Positions 1-8,470 of a DNA stretch of 64,000 bases are shown one piece after another (position 1 is the first letter of the stretch; each line of letters begins with the position of its first letter). A program made the position numbers and the translations under genes. Source of the stretch: Bacteroidota bacterium (GTDB lineage Bacteria > Bacteroidota > Bacteroidia > Bacteroidales > JAAAOM01); assembly GCA_009908855.1 (NCBI GenBank), contig JAAAOM010000030.1:1-64000 (forward strand). The letters run 5' to 3'. A model generated the notes under the pieces. That model saw only the letters and a list, made by a program, of their open reading frames with translations, was not told the DNA's origin and made no database searches.

Positions 1-410
1 TCACGAATACCTTCTGCCAGTTTCCGAATATTTTGGGCAAGCATTTGGTCATATATTACCTCGGCCAATTGCTCGAGGTCGGTCAGTGATTGCAGTTTTT
101 TTAGCAAGGGGGCTTTTAGCGGGTGCTTCGGGTACAGGGCCAGGAGGGCTTGCCGCAATACAGTCGCTTCTTCCATGGTGAAGCCGGCAAACGGCTCATT
201 CGTGGCTTGTTCTGCACTTTTTATATAATAATAGTGATGGCTTGTCTTTTCAATTTGAAATCCACAGTCGCGTAGCAATTCGAAATAGCGATAGATCGTG
301 CGGGTGGTCGTTTCAAACCGTTGTGCGAGTCTTTCTACAGGGTATCCCGTTGATTGTTTGAGCAAGACGATCAATTGAAAAAGGCGGTATAGGGTTTTAT
401 GATTATTCAT
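1..410 (-). CDS. HTH transcriptional regulator, WYL/DeoR-like, 3' end cut by window
   Basis: This is the N-terminal 136 residues of a DNA-binding regulator; the rest lies beyond base 1. It starts at an ATG read on the minus strand from base 410. Residues 1 to about 55 form a winged helix-turn-helix of the HTH_11 kind, with the recognition stretch TTTRTIYRYFELLRDCGF. Residues 75-136 look like the helical start of the spacer that leads to a WYL ligand-sensing domain. The WYL domain is inferred from this architecture and is not visible. The target genes are unknown; the next gene inward is separated by 500 bp. Confidence 0.75.
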   Translation of the reverse strand, partial: MNNHKTLYRLFQLIVLLKQSTGYPVERLAQRFETTTRTIYRYFELLRDCGFQIEKTSHHYYYIKSAEQATNEPFAGFTMEEATVLRQALLALYPKHPLKAPLLKKLQSLTDLEQLAEVIYDQMLAQNIRKLAEGIR

Positions 411-912
411 GTAAAGCTTTATATGTCTTGGTCAATCACTAGCATAATTTTTATAACGCCTATAAAACTACGAAAGCAATCCGAGAAATAAAAAAATAAG
501 CGGTTATTATTCAATCTATTAGGAGGCGCACATACCACAAAGTATAATCTGTGATTTTCAGTTGATATTTACGTTGCTACCTTTGGAATATTTCTATTAT
601 CAGTACCCTCTGGCTTAGGTTTTTAGTGTCGTATTATAGTTCATGCCAATGCAAGTACATATTGCGGATAATATAAAGATTTGATTTCCATATATGTTTG
701 GATATTAGCAGAGAACCCATCTCCTATATTCCGTGATTCAATAAACAAATGGTAAGCAATGTTTCATAAACGGATTTATATTTAATGCTTAAATCGTTAT
801 GTTTATGGACTTTAAAAATTATTCAGCTTGCAAAGAAGAGTGCATTTTTACTTATAAGAATGTTTTCAAACACTTTACCATGTAATTCATGGTTTGCAAC
901 TCATTAGATAAC
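411..912. other. AT-rich intergenic stretch, no gene seen
   Basis: About 500 bp without a convincing reading frame on either strand, between a regulator leaving to the left and the GNAT-nitrilase gene ending at 913. Both neighbours are on the minus strand. The only structure noticed is a perfect 6-bp hairpin with a 5-nt loop (877-882 with 888-893), 20 bp past the nitrilase stop. It has no adjacent T run, so it is a weak terminator candidate. The regulator's promoter must lie here, but I cannot place it. Confidence 0.5.
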
Positions 913-2490
913 TTAATTATTCGCTTTCTTCTTAATAATCACATCATACAAATCTGTCCTTCGATCCTTCAAATTCTGTACACTGCCAAAGGCATGCAAT
1001 TCTTTCAGCAAATTCATATCCAGGTCAGCAATCAGGGTCATTTCGTTGTTCGGGGTCGCTTCCGCTTTAACGGCATCGGTTGGAAAAGCAAAGTCGGCAG
1101 GGGTGAATATGGCCGATTGCGCATAATTAATATCCATGTTATTTACACGCGGCAAATTACCTACGGCACCTGCTATGGCCACATAACACTCATTCTCAAT
1201 AGCACGGGCCTGCGCACATCGTCTTACCCGATAATATCCGTTTTGCGTATCAGTTAAGAAGGGTACAAAAATGAGTTTGGCACCTTCTTTGGCATATAAC
1301 CGGCCCAATTCGGGAAATTCAACATCATAACAAATAAGGATACCAATTTTTCCGCAATCCGTATCAAAAACTTTTATACGGTCTCCGCCGATCATACCCC
1401 ATGCCTCAATCTCTGATGGGGTAGGCTGTATTTTATGGTAATAATCCCAACTACCATCTCTGCGACATAAATAGGATATATTTAATAGTTTATCCTCTTT
1501 AACGATGGGCATGCTGCCGCCAATGATATTAACATTGTACGAAACCGCAAATTCGCATAATTTATCACGCAATGGTTCGGTGAACTTGGTAAGCTCGCGA
1601 ATGGCTTTTGCTTCGCCCAGGTGGTTGAATTCTGACATTAACGGGGCGTTGAAAAACTCGGGGAACAATAAAAAATCAGCTTTATAATCACTCACGGCAT
1701 CCACAAAATACTCCATTTGTTCAACCAGGGCATCAAAATCCTTAAAAAGTCGCATTTGCCATTGTACCAATCCCATTCTCACAATTTGCTTGGGCAGATT
1801 AATGAGTTTTTCTTCTTCCTGGTAGTAAATGTTACTCCATTCCAGCAGGGTAGCGTATTCAAGCGATTCAGAATCGCCCTCAAGGTAATTTTTTAATATT
1901 TTTTTGGCGTGGAAGCCATTCGAAAACTGAAAACTAAGGGTAGGGTCATAAATGGCCTTTTGTTGAACCTGTTCTATATATTCGCGTGGTTTTAACTGTT
2001 CAGCATAATTCCGGTAATTAGGTATGCGTCCACCTGCAATAATGGCACGTAAATTCAAATTTTCACATAGTTCCTTGCGGGCATCATATAATCTTCGGCC
2101 CAATCGCATGTTCCGATAAGACGGGCTTACAAATATCTCGATACCATACAGCACATCACCATTATCGTCGTGTGTGTTAAATTTGTAGTTGCCGGTAATT
2201 TTTTTATACGTATGGTTGTCGCCAAATTTTTTGTAATCAACAATAATTGACAATGCAACGGCGGCTATTTTACCATCTACCTTTACGCATATCTGTCCAT
2301 TGGGAAATTTATCCAGCAGGCTTTGTATATGTTCACGGTCCCAATAAGGGCCGCCAATATCTGAATAGGCTTCACGTTCAGCCTTTTTAAGGCCAACATA
2401 GTCTTCAATGGTAAGATGAGTCAGCTCAATCTTCTTTTGTTCCATGCTCTCATCTATCTCATTGTCTTTCTCTATAATCTGTTTTTTCAT
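913..2490 (-). CDS. GNAT acetyltransferase-nitrilase fusion protein
   Basis: A 525-residue two-domain cytoplasmic enzyme. Residues about 22-215 form a GNAT acyl-CoA N-acyltransferase domain, with an acetyl-CoA-binding loop near 126-135 (RNMRLGRRLY). Residues about 236-515 form a carbon-nitrogen hydrolase domain. The complete nitrilase triad is visible: Glu278 in LLFPEFF, Lys353 in YYHKIQPT and Cys387 in GILICYDVEFPE. The family hydrolyses amides or nitriles. Members of this fusion type are known in Bacteroidota, but I know of no established substrate. The gene lies 39 bp downstream of the 468-residue protein gene on the same strand, so they are probably co-transcribed. Starts at ATG. Confidence 0.88.
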   Translation of the reverse strand: MKKQIIEKDNEIDESMEQKKIELTHLTIEDYVGLKKAEREAYSDIGGPYWDREHIQSLLDKFPNGQICVKVDGKIAAVALSIIVDYKKFGDNHTYKKITGNYKFNTHDDNGDVLYGIEIFVSPSYRNMRLGRRLYDARKELCENLNLRAIIAGGRIPNYRNYAEQLKPREYIEQVQQKAIYDPTLSFQFSNGFHAKKILKNYLEGDSESLEYATLLEWSNIYYQEEEKLINLPKQIVRMGLVQWQMRLFKDFDALVEQMEYFVDAVSDYKADFLLFPEFFNAPLMSEFNHLGEAKAIRELTKFTEPLRDKLCEFAVSYNVNIIGGSMPIVKEDKLLNISYLCRRDGSWDYYHKIQPTPSEIEAWGMIGGDRIKVFDTDCGKIGILICYDVEFPELGRLYAKEGAKLIFVPFLTDTQNGYYRVRRCAQARAIENECYVAIAGAVGNLPRVNNMDINYAQSAIFTPADFAFPTDAVKAEATPNNEMTLIADLDMNLLKELHAFGSVQNLKDRRTDLYDVIIKKKANN

Positions 2491-2529
2491 TTTTAACCAG
2501 GTTTTAACGTCGCGTGGTAATAGAACACC

Positions 2530-3936
2530 CTATTTGGGAAATCCAAACAATCCCCGGGTTGTTATTTCATTGAAGACCAATTCAGGTACTTTGTCTTTCC
2601 ACTCATTGCCTCCTTTTTCTATTTGTTCTCCAACTGCTTTCACATTCTCATGTAAAACTTCAGGATTATAATTGTTAAGCGGAATCATTTTGCGTGTGTA
2701 CAGGAAATGACGAAACAGGTATTTAACTTCATCATCAACCCATAAATTTTCAATGGTTTGCTGCTGGCCACTTTTCGATAAACGGGGGTAAACATACAGC
2801 ACCGATTCTTTCGAGAATAATATGCCAAATGCTTCCAGGATTCCTCCCTTTAAATCGGTGTAATGGGCCTCTTTAAAAATATCATCAATTTTGCGTACAC
2901 CCACAACCAGATCAATTCGCTGATTGGTAAACTGACTCAGATGTTCCTTTAATTTGAAATAGCGCACATAATTGGATATTTGCACATTAAAACCGAGTTT
3001 GCATAATGTATCTACCCTACCCAGAAAATCTTCATTATCGAGGTTTCCTTTATTGAATAAATTAGCCATTGAGATTTCAGCGATGAATAACAAGTTTCCG
3101 GGTTCAATGGCATCATCATTTAAAATTTGTTCTTTTCCACAGCGGATAATATCCAAATGCACGTTGGTTACCGGACGAAAAGTACCTCTTAATACCAATA
3201 TGTTCTTTTTGTATAACAGATCGGATGCCTGTATACATTCACCGCTGCTGTTAAAGAAAACAGACCGGGTAAGGCCTGAATTTACCAACTGAAGGGCCAT
3301 TAACCTGTTATCCACTTCGGTAAAATCGGGGCCCGAAAAAAGGATCATATCAATTTCTATTCTGCCCGTGCCTAAATGGTCCACCAGTCTTTCAATAAAA
3401 TATTCGGGATCATCGGTATGATAAAATGCACCGTATATAAGATTCACACCTAAAATGCCCAGAGCCAGTTGTTGTTCACGGTTGGTGTTATCTTTCATGC
3501 GTACATGAAGGATAATGGTGTTTGCTTCGGCATTGGGTGTAAGCTGAAATTTCAATCCCATCCATCCATGGCAATCCTTGGTGGTTTTATAACCTTTGGC
3601 GGCCACGGTATCGGCGAAGGCAAAAAAGAGGGTTTGATTGGAACGGCGCTCCTGTAGCCGTTCAACAACCAAATTGTATTCACGGTCAACCATTTTTGTT
3701 ACCCGCGAACGGCTTACATATCGGCCATGGGCTTCTTCGCCATAAATGGCATCGCTCACCTGCATGTCATACGCTGACATGGATTTGGCAACGGTACCTG
3801 CAGCGCCACCTGCAATAAAAAAATTCCGTGCTACTTCCTGGCCTGCGCCAATTTCAGCAAGGGTTCCGTAAATTCGATTATCCAGGTTAATGCGTAAGGC
3901 TTTTTCGAGGGTCTGTTTTTGAAAATCGTCTGCCAT
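2530..3936 (-). CDS. conserved 468-residue protein of unknown function, paired with GNAT-nitrilase
   Basis: A soluble protein with no signal peptide or membrane segment. Residues 15-70 are strikingly glycine- and alanine-rich (AEIGAGQEVARNFFIAGGAA) and look like a conserved core. Residues 251-260 read GTFRPVTNVH, which loosely resembles the GxFxPxHxGH nucleotide-binding motif of NadD-type adenylyltransferases, with Thr257 and Val259 where His and Gly are usual. I recall relatives being labelled nicotinate-nucleotide adenylyltransferase or even TonB receptor in databases. Neither label is supported here: there is no barrel, and the motif match is partial. It is first in a two-gene unit with the downstream GNAT-nitrilase, which suggests a shared pathway. 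Confidence 0.8.
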   Translation of the reverse strand: MADDFQKQTLEKALRINLDNRIYGTLAEIGAGQEVARNFFIAGGAAGTVAKSMSAYDMQVSDAIYGEEAHGRYVSRSRVTKMVDREYNLVVERLQERRSNQTLFFAFADTVAAKGYKTTKDCHGWMGLKFQLTPNAEANTIILHVRMKDNTNREQQLALGILGVNLIYGAFYHTDDPEYFIERLVDHLGTGRIEIDMILFSGPDFTEVDNRLMALQLVNSGLTRSVFFNSSGECIQASDLLYKKNILVLRGTFRPVTNVHLDIIRCGKEQILNDDAIEPGNLLFIAEISMANLFNKGNLDNEDFLGRVDTLCKLGFNVQISNYVRYFKLKEHLSQFTNQRIDLVVGVRKIDDIFKEAHYTDLKGGILEAFGILFSKESVLYVYPRLSKSGQQQTIENLWVDDEVKYLFRHFLYTRKMIPLNNYNPEVLHENVKAVGEQIEKGGNEWKDKVPELVFNEITTRGLFGFPK

Positions 3937-3980
3937 GAATATCTGTTGTTAGGCACAATTTGTTTTGGCAAAAATTAACG

Positions 3981-4016
3981 AAAAAAGTTGGTTTACCCCG
4001 ATATTAGGGGCGTAAA
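3981..4016 (-). terminator. probable intrinsic terminator of the BCCT-usp unit
   Basis: On the minus strand a GC-core hairpin (3992-3999 with 4007-4016, with a 2-nt bulge) is followed after five bases by a run of six T (A at 3981-3986 on the plus strand). It lies about 80 bp past the usp stop codon and before the next minus-strand gene, so it would separate the two units. Confidence 0.5.
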
Positions 4017-4095
4017 ATAATTTTCAATTAATAATTTGGGCGATATCGTACAGTTGATCAGATTCACGAGGTACGTATTAAATTAGGAATACATT

Positions 4096-5019
4096 TTACC
4101 AGTCAAACAAAGCCTCCAGAAATCCAATTGTTTCCTTACGGTCCTTGATAATCATTACCGGAATATTTTTTTCTACCTCAGTCATATCTTCGGTTGTGCG
4201 GTCGAGAATTACATTGGCCAGGTCCGACTTAATCTTTGAACCTATCATTACCATATCTGCATTGTGTTTTAATGCATGGTGATAAAGGTATTGTGCTTCA
4301 TCCGATTCCTTATCGTATACATAAGTACACGGGATTTCATCCGGGTTTAGTTTAAGCCGTTTCATAAAAGCAGCATATTCTTTGGATGCATGTTTGGTCA
4401 TTTTCTCTGTTATTTTTCCCTGCTTTTCCTCGCTTTGTTGCGGAAACTGATGTAAAGGCAGCCGGTATGCATGAAAACAGGTCACATAAGCACCTGTACG
4501 ATTGGCAATATCAATGGCTGTTTTAAGGGTGAGCTCTGTAATTTTGGAAAAATTCATTCTTACCAGAATATGGTTTAATTTGGGCTGAGCGGTTTCACTC
4601 ACCAATAATACCGATGATGGAGTAAGGGGCATAATTCGTCTGGTAATCCGTCCATTACCCGGATAAGCCACTTTTTTGCCTATCACAGTTAAATCAATTT
4701 TATGGTTCTTGGTATATTGCAAGATGACCTCAGAGATGTGGCCATCCTCAACAACTGTCTGAAAATCAATCTGGTCTTTTTTATCGAAGAACTTATCAAC
4801 TTTTTCTTGCAGTTCCTCCTGTACCATGTCTATAATGGGTTTATCCATGTCAGGAAGTTCAGCCATTACTTCCCCGGGAAGGTCAACTGGGTGAAATGCA
4901 TGAAAGAAAGTGACCTTTTTCGGGTCCATTTCGTCTACAATGAAATTGGCATATCGAACCAGAAACTCATCCATTTCGGTGAGGTCCAGGCATACTAATA
5001 CATTTTCTGTTTTATACAT
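4096..5019 (-). CDS. tandem universal stress protein (UspA family)
   Basis: A 307-residue cytoplasmic protein made of two UspA domains, residues about 4-143 and 148-295. Each has the alpha/beta pattern beginning with a buried strand (NVLVCLDLTEMDEF; NHILVRMNFS). Domain 1 keeps a VIGKK...PGNGRI stretch resembling the ATP-binding loop GxxG(9x)GS. Domain 2 (MIGSKIKSDL) lacks a clear glycine loop, so ATP binding there is doubtful. The gene begins 8 bp after the BCCT transporter gene on the same strand. Stress proteins are often co-transcribed with transporters, so a regulatory role on the osmolyte carrier is plausible, but this is inference. Confidence 0.88.
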   Translation of the reverse strand: MYKTENVLVCLDLTEMDEFLVRYANFIVDEMDPKKVTFFHAFHPVDLPGEVMAELPDMDKPIIDMVQEELQEKVDKFFDKKDQIDFQTVVEDGHISEVILQYTKNHKIDLTVIGKKVAYPGNGRITRRIMPLTPSSVLLVSETAQPKLNHILVRMNFSKITELTLKTAIDIANRTGAYVTCFHAYRLPLHQFPQQSEEKQGKITEKMTKHASKEYAAFMKRLKLNPDEIPCTYVYDKESDEAQYLYHHALKHNADMVMIGSKIKSDLANVILDRTTEDMTEVEKNIPVMIIKDRKETIGFLEALFDW

Positions 5020-5027
5020 GGTTATTA

Positions 5028-6728
5028 TTATTCTTTTGATGTTTCATCATCCGGATTATTGGCATTCTCCTGACTGGTTGGTTCTTCCACTGTTACAGGC
5101 GTTTTTGATCGTTCCCGTTTTTTTATCAGGTCGGCTATGATATCCTGGTATGAACGTTGTTCAATTTGACGTTTGGCTTCCATCATCTCGGCATATTCGG
5201 TTGAAAGGCCTTTTAGCAAGCTATGTGTCATTAACAATAAAAGCAGTGCAAAAGGTAAGCCGGTTGTTATGGCAGCGGTTTGAAGGGCCTGTAATCCACC
5301 GCCAATAAGTAAAACGGCTGCCACAGCACCTTCCGTTAAGGCCCAGAAAATTCGTTGGGCCACAGGAGCATCTAATTTACCACCGGCTGTTAAGCTGTCC
5401 ACCACAAGGGATCCGGAGTCGGATGAGGTAACAAAGAAACTGATAACCAGGGTTACACCGATTATAGCACTGATATTGGCCAGTGGGAACTGCTCCAGCA
5501 ATACATATAACGAGGTTGCAACATTATCCTGGACGGCTGTGGCTATTTCAGCTAAATCATTCATTTCAAGAAACAATGCACTACCTCCAAAAGCTGATAA
5601 CCAGAGGAAGGTAATAAGTGAGGGGACAATGAGTACACCTAAAGCAAATTCTCTAATGGTTCGCCCCCTGGATATGCGTGCGATAAACATACCTACAAAA
5701 GGAGACCAACTTATCCACCATGCCCAGTAAAAAACGGTCCAGTTGTTCTGCCAGTTCGACTGCTGATAGCTTTCGGTCCAAAAACTTAATTCAAAAAAGT
5801 TCTGTAAATAGCCTCCCAGATTTTGTGTAAATGAATCGAAAATGAACAGGGTAGGGCCTGCCAATATGATAAAAACCAGGAACAGGGATCCCAGAATCAT
5901 ATTTAGTTCACTTAGTCTTTTTACTCCGCCGCTTAACCCGGCTACTACCGACCCTGTTGCGGCAAAGGTAATGAGTGTAATCAAAATCACCTGTGTTTTC
6001 ACGGTATCGGGGAATCCAAATAAATGATTGAATCCGGCGCTTACCTGTTTCACACCCAGTCCTAACGAGGTTGCAAGGCCAAATAAAGTGGCTACAACTG
6101 CCATTACGTTTATGGCTTTGCCAATCGGACCGTATACCCGGTTGCCAAATAAAGGATAAAAAAGTGAACTGATGGTTAGTGGTAATTTGCGGTTAAATGT
6201 AAAAAACGCCAGTGCCATACCCACCAAGGCATAAATACCCCAGGCATGCAAACCCCAATGAAGGTAGGTCAATTCCATTGAGCGTTTGGCTGAAAGCATT
6301 GTTTCACCATCCATATTGGGAGGCTGGCTGTAGTGGAACATTGGCTCGCCTACACTCCAGAACAATATGCCGATACCCATACCGGCACTAAATAACATGG
6401 CAAACCAGGCACCTTTCGAAAATTCGGGCTTGGCTTTTTTGCCGCCCAGACGGATGTTACCATATTTACTAAATGCCACAAATAACACAAAGAACAAAAA
6501 AAAGTTGACGACCAGTACATAAAACCATCCTGCAATATCTGAAATGGAATCCTGTAAATTCACAAATATCTTTTTCATGGGGTCTCCCACAATTAGGGTA
6601 ACCGCAATAAAAGCTACAATTAAAATGGCAGACGGCCAGAATACCGGGCTGTCTACATCAAAGTATTTTTTATTGGAAGAAGTCAGGTGAGATTCGTCTT
6701 TTTTTCCGGATGATTGATCATCTTTCAT
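5028..6728 (-). CDS. BCCT-family betaine/choline/carnitine-type transporter
   Basis: A 566-residue inner-membrane carrier with about 12 hydrophobic segments. The family signature is clear: GMGIG at 116-120 and the tryptophan-rich segment WWISWSPFVGMFIARISRGR from residue 337. In the family GMGIG occurs in sodium-coupled betaine or choline carriers such as BetP, so uptake of a quaternary-ammonium osmolyte driven by sodium is likely. The exact substrate cannot be read from the sequence. The C-terminus is a charged tail of about 40 residues with acidic and Lys/Arg stretches, which in related carriers senses osmotic stress. A TAnnTTTG box lies about 55 bp upstream, and the usp gene follows directly. 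Confidence 0.93.
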   Translation of the reverse strand: MKDDQSSGKKDESHLTSSNKKYFDVDSPVFWPSAILIVAFIAVTLIVGDPMKKIFVNLQDSISDIAGWFYVLVVNFFLFFVLFVAFSKYGNIRLGGKKAKPEFSKGAWFAMLFSAGMGIGILFWSVGEPMFHYSQPPNMDGETMLSAKRSMELTYLHWGLHAWGIYALVGMALAFFTFNRKLPLTISSLFYPLFGNRVYGPIGKAINVMAVVATLFGLATSLGLGVKQVSAGFNHLFGFPDTVKTQVILITLITFAATGSVVAGLSGGVKRLSELNMILGSLFLVFIILAGPTLFIFDSFTQNLGGYLQNFFELSFWTESYQQSNWQNNWTVFYWAWWISWSPFVGMFIARISRGRTIREFALGVLIVPSLITFLWLSAFGGSALFLEMNDLAEIATAVQDNVATSLYVLLEQFPLANISAIIGVTLVISFFVTSSDSGSLVVDSLTAGGKLDAPVAQRIFWALTEGAVAAVLLIGGGLQALQTAAITTGLPFALLLLLMTHSLLKGLSTEYAEMMEAKRQIEQRSYQDIIADLIKKRERSKTPVTVEEPTSQENANNPDDETSKE

Positions 6729-6781
6729 AAACCTTTTCCTTTCTGCGTTTTTTGAAATTCTGATGCACTAAATTCAGGTTG

Positions 6782-6789
6782 CAAAGGTA
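6782..6789 (-). promoter_or_regulatory. Bacteroidota-type -7 box upstream of the BCCT gene
   Basis: On the minus strand the sequence reads TACCTTTG, a full match to the TAnnTTTG consensus of Bacteroidota primary-sigma promoters, 53 bp before the BCCT start codon. No canonical TTTG -33 element is present; a TTTC lies about 19 bp upstream. Confidence 0.5.
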
Positions 6790-6845
6790 TAAAGGTTGAT
6801 CAGGAAATGAAACTTTTCAAATTGTTTATAACAGATTTAATCCGA

Positions 6846-7496
6846 CTATACGGTCAAACCTGCTTCTGTAAATACACCTTCGTAATTATGGATTACGCGA
6901 TTGACACCCAGTTTACGAATTTCGGATTCGTTTAACGAAGTGGTAATACCTATCACCTGCGCTCCTGATGCCACTGCTGCCTGAATCCCGGTAACCGAGT
7001 CTTCCACAATATATGAGCATTCAGGTGTAACATTCATTTTATGCATGGCCAGCAGAAAAATTTCAGGGTCTGGTTTGCCGGACTCTACTTCTTCACCGGT
7101 GGTTAACGAATCAAATAAAGGCATAATGCCGAGTGCATTCAACGTAAATTCAGTATTTTTTAAATCGCCCATTGTGGCCAGTCCTATAAGATATTCCTGC
7201 TGTTTCAGTTCCTTTAAAAAGTTGGTTAACCCCTCAATTTCCTTAATCAGGGGGGCATACATTTTACGATATACCTCTTCTTTTTCTTCACCCAGGCTTT
7301 TTATTTCATCATGTTGTAAATTGTTTCCGAATATCCGGGGTATGATCTCGAAAATAGAACCATAATTCACAGCCCGATATTCTTTCATAGATAGATGAAT
7401 ATCATGTTTTTTTAGAAATTTCATAAAACTCTTCTCATGGATTTGCATGTTATCAACCAATGTCCCGTCCATGTCAAAAATCACTGCTTTTTGCAT
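6846..7496 (-). CDS. HAD-superfamily phosphatase, beta-phosphoglucomutase-like
   Basis: A 216-residue cytoplasmic protein with all four HAD motifs. The nucleophile motif FDMDGT has Asp8 and Asp10, there is a motif II Thr in LATMGD, a lysine in SGKPDPEIF, and acidic residues in VEDSVTGIQAA. The helical cap between residues 15 and 85 puts it in subfamily I with beta-phosphoglucomutase and phosphoglycolate phosphatase. Asp10 is the general acid-base residue in both phosphatases and mutases, so the reaction is undecided. It has its own upstream region and no operon partner. Confidence 0.85.
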   Translation of the reverse strand: MQKAVIFDMDGTLVDNMQIHEKSFMKFLKKHDIHLSMKEYRAVNYGSIFEIIPRIFGNNLQHDEIKSLGEEKEEVYRKMYAPLIKEIEGLTNFLKELKQQEYLIGLATMGDLKNTEFTLNALGIMPLFDSLTTGEEVESGKPDPEIFLLAMHKMNVTPECSYIVEDSVTGIQAAVASGAQVIGITTSLNESEIRKLGVNRVIHNYEGVFTEAGLTV

Positions 7497-7974
7497 TTGC
7501 TATTTTTCTTTTTTAATAAACCAATACCGGGAATAAATAAACATTGCCCTGTAAATAAATTTGGGCAGGCAAGTTAGAAAAAGGTCAGATAACAATAAAA
7601 GGGAAATTACATGTTTAAACTTTAATTAATATTCAATTCACAAGGATTTTTGGATTATTAGCTAATCACAACCACCGTTACCGGACACATTATCAGAGAG
7701 ATAAAAACTCCTTAAAAAACAATTGTATATTTTCGGTATACTTATCAATGCTGCAATTTCCGGCTGCTTTATGGTTCGGTACTATACCTGGTTTATTTGT
7801 AGAGGTATTTCCTCAACCCGGCGTATTGATACCGTGTTACTAATTATCGGTAACCCATTTCTCGCACCTGACTATTTACATTCATTCTAAATAAATAAAT
7901 TCTATCGGTTTTATTTAAAATACCTATAAATAGCTATAAAAAAAGAAACAATACCAGTTAGATTTGTGTACAAT
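7497..7974. other. divergent intergenic region, no gene seen
   Basis: About 480 bp between the divergent HAD and His-rich protein genes. A 31-codon frame starting near 7748 is too short and unlike anything I recognise. A TAGATTTG (7959-7966) matches the TAnnTTTG -7 consensus, but it lies so close to the next gene that the transcript would have almost no leader. Nothing else structured was seen. Confidence 0.4.
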
Positions 7975-8334
7975 ATGAGTATGAATCTAAGAAATATAAA
8001 AATAATAATAATTGGTTATCTGCTGACGGCCATGATTGCAGGTATGATAATCAACCATTCATTTTATATTCATACACATAAAACGGAAGAAGGACGAATT
8101 GTGGTTCATGCACACCCTTATCAAAAAGGGGGTGAACCGGCTTCCGAACCTGTGCATCAACACAGCTCATTGGAATTATTCATACTGGAACATTTCATGC
8201 TTCTGTGTATGTCCATATTAATACCCATGTTGTTGTTCAAACATCCGTGTATTTATAAGTATTTATCTCCGCGTTTTCGTTTACAAACGGATTCTTATGC
8301 AGCTTGCCAGGGCCGCTCTCCTCCCATGTTTTAA
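7975..8334 (+). CDS. small His-rich membrane protein preceding the TonB receptor
   Basis: A 119-residue protein with two hydrophobic segments (residues about 8-25 and 64-85). They flank a polar stretch rich in histidine pairs: IHTH, VVHAHPY and VHQHSS. That arrangement suggests an exported loop binding a transition metal such as zinc or copper. I do not recognise a named family, and the metal role is inference from histidine spacing and from the TonB receptor next door. An upstream GTG at 7966 and ATG codons at 7975 and 7981 are all in frame; ATG 7975 is chosen without strong evidence. The C-terminal 20 residues are polar and not membrane-like. Confidence 0.6.
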   Translation: MSMNLRNIKIIIIGYLLTAMIAGMIINHSFYIHTHKTEEGRIVVHAHPYQKGGEPASEPVHQHSSLELFILEHFMLLCMSILIPMLLFKHPCIYKYLSPRFRLQTDSYAACQGRSPPMF

Positions 8335-8414
8335 ATCAATATTTTGGCCATGATGCCTAACGATAAGCTATTTCATTTATGAGTGGCTTTTTAGAACGTT
8401 TTGACGCGAATTAT

Positions 8415-8429
8415 GACCCATAATGGGTC
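8415..8429. promoter_or_regulatory. 7-1-7 palindrome, candidate operator for the TonB receptor gene
   Basis: GACCCAT-A-ATGGGTC is a perfect 7-1-7 inverted repeat 42 bp before the likely ATG of the TonB receptor. The 7-1-7 geometry is that of Fur-family boxes (Fur, Zur, PerR), though the arm sequence differs from their AT-rich consensuses. A metal-sensing repressor is therefore a reasonable but unproven reader of this site. Confidence 0.5.
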
Positions 8430-8470
8430 GTGATTGCGACTTATCTATAATATTATTTAAATCATCAGCG

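Noticed and set aside
889-1257. A plus-strand frame opposite the nitrilase gene
   Set aside because: It is the antisense of conserved nitrilase codons and has no recognisable protein features.
8423-8470. An earlier GTG start for the TonB receptor
   Set aside because: It would put a polar extension before the signal peptide and lies inside the 7-1-7 palindrome; ATG 8471 gives a normal signal peptide.
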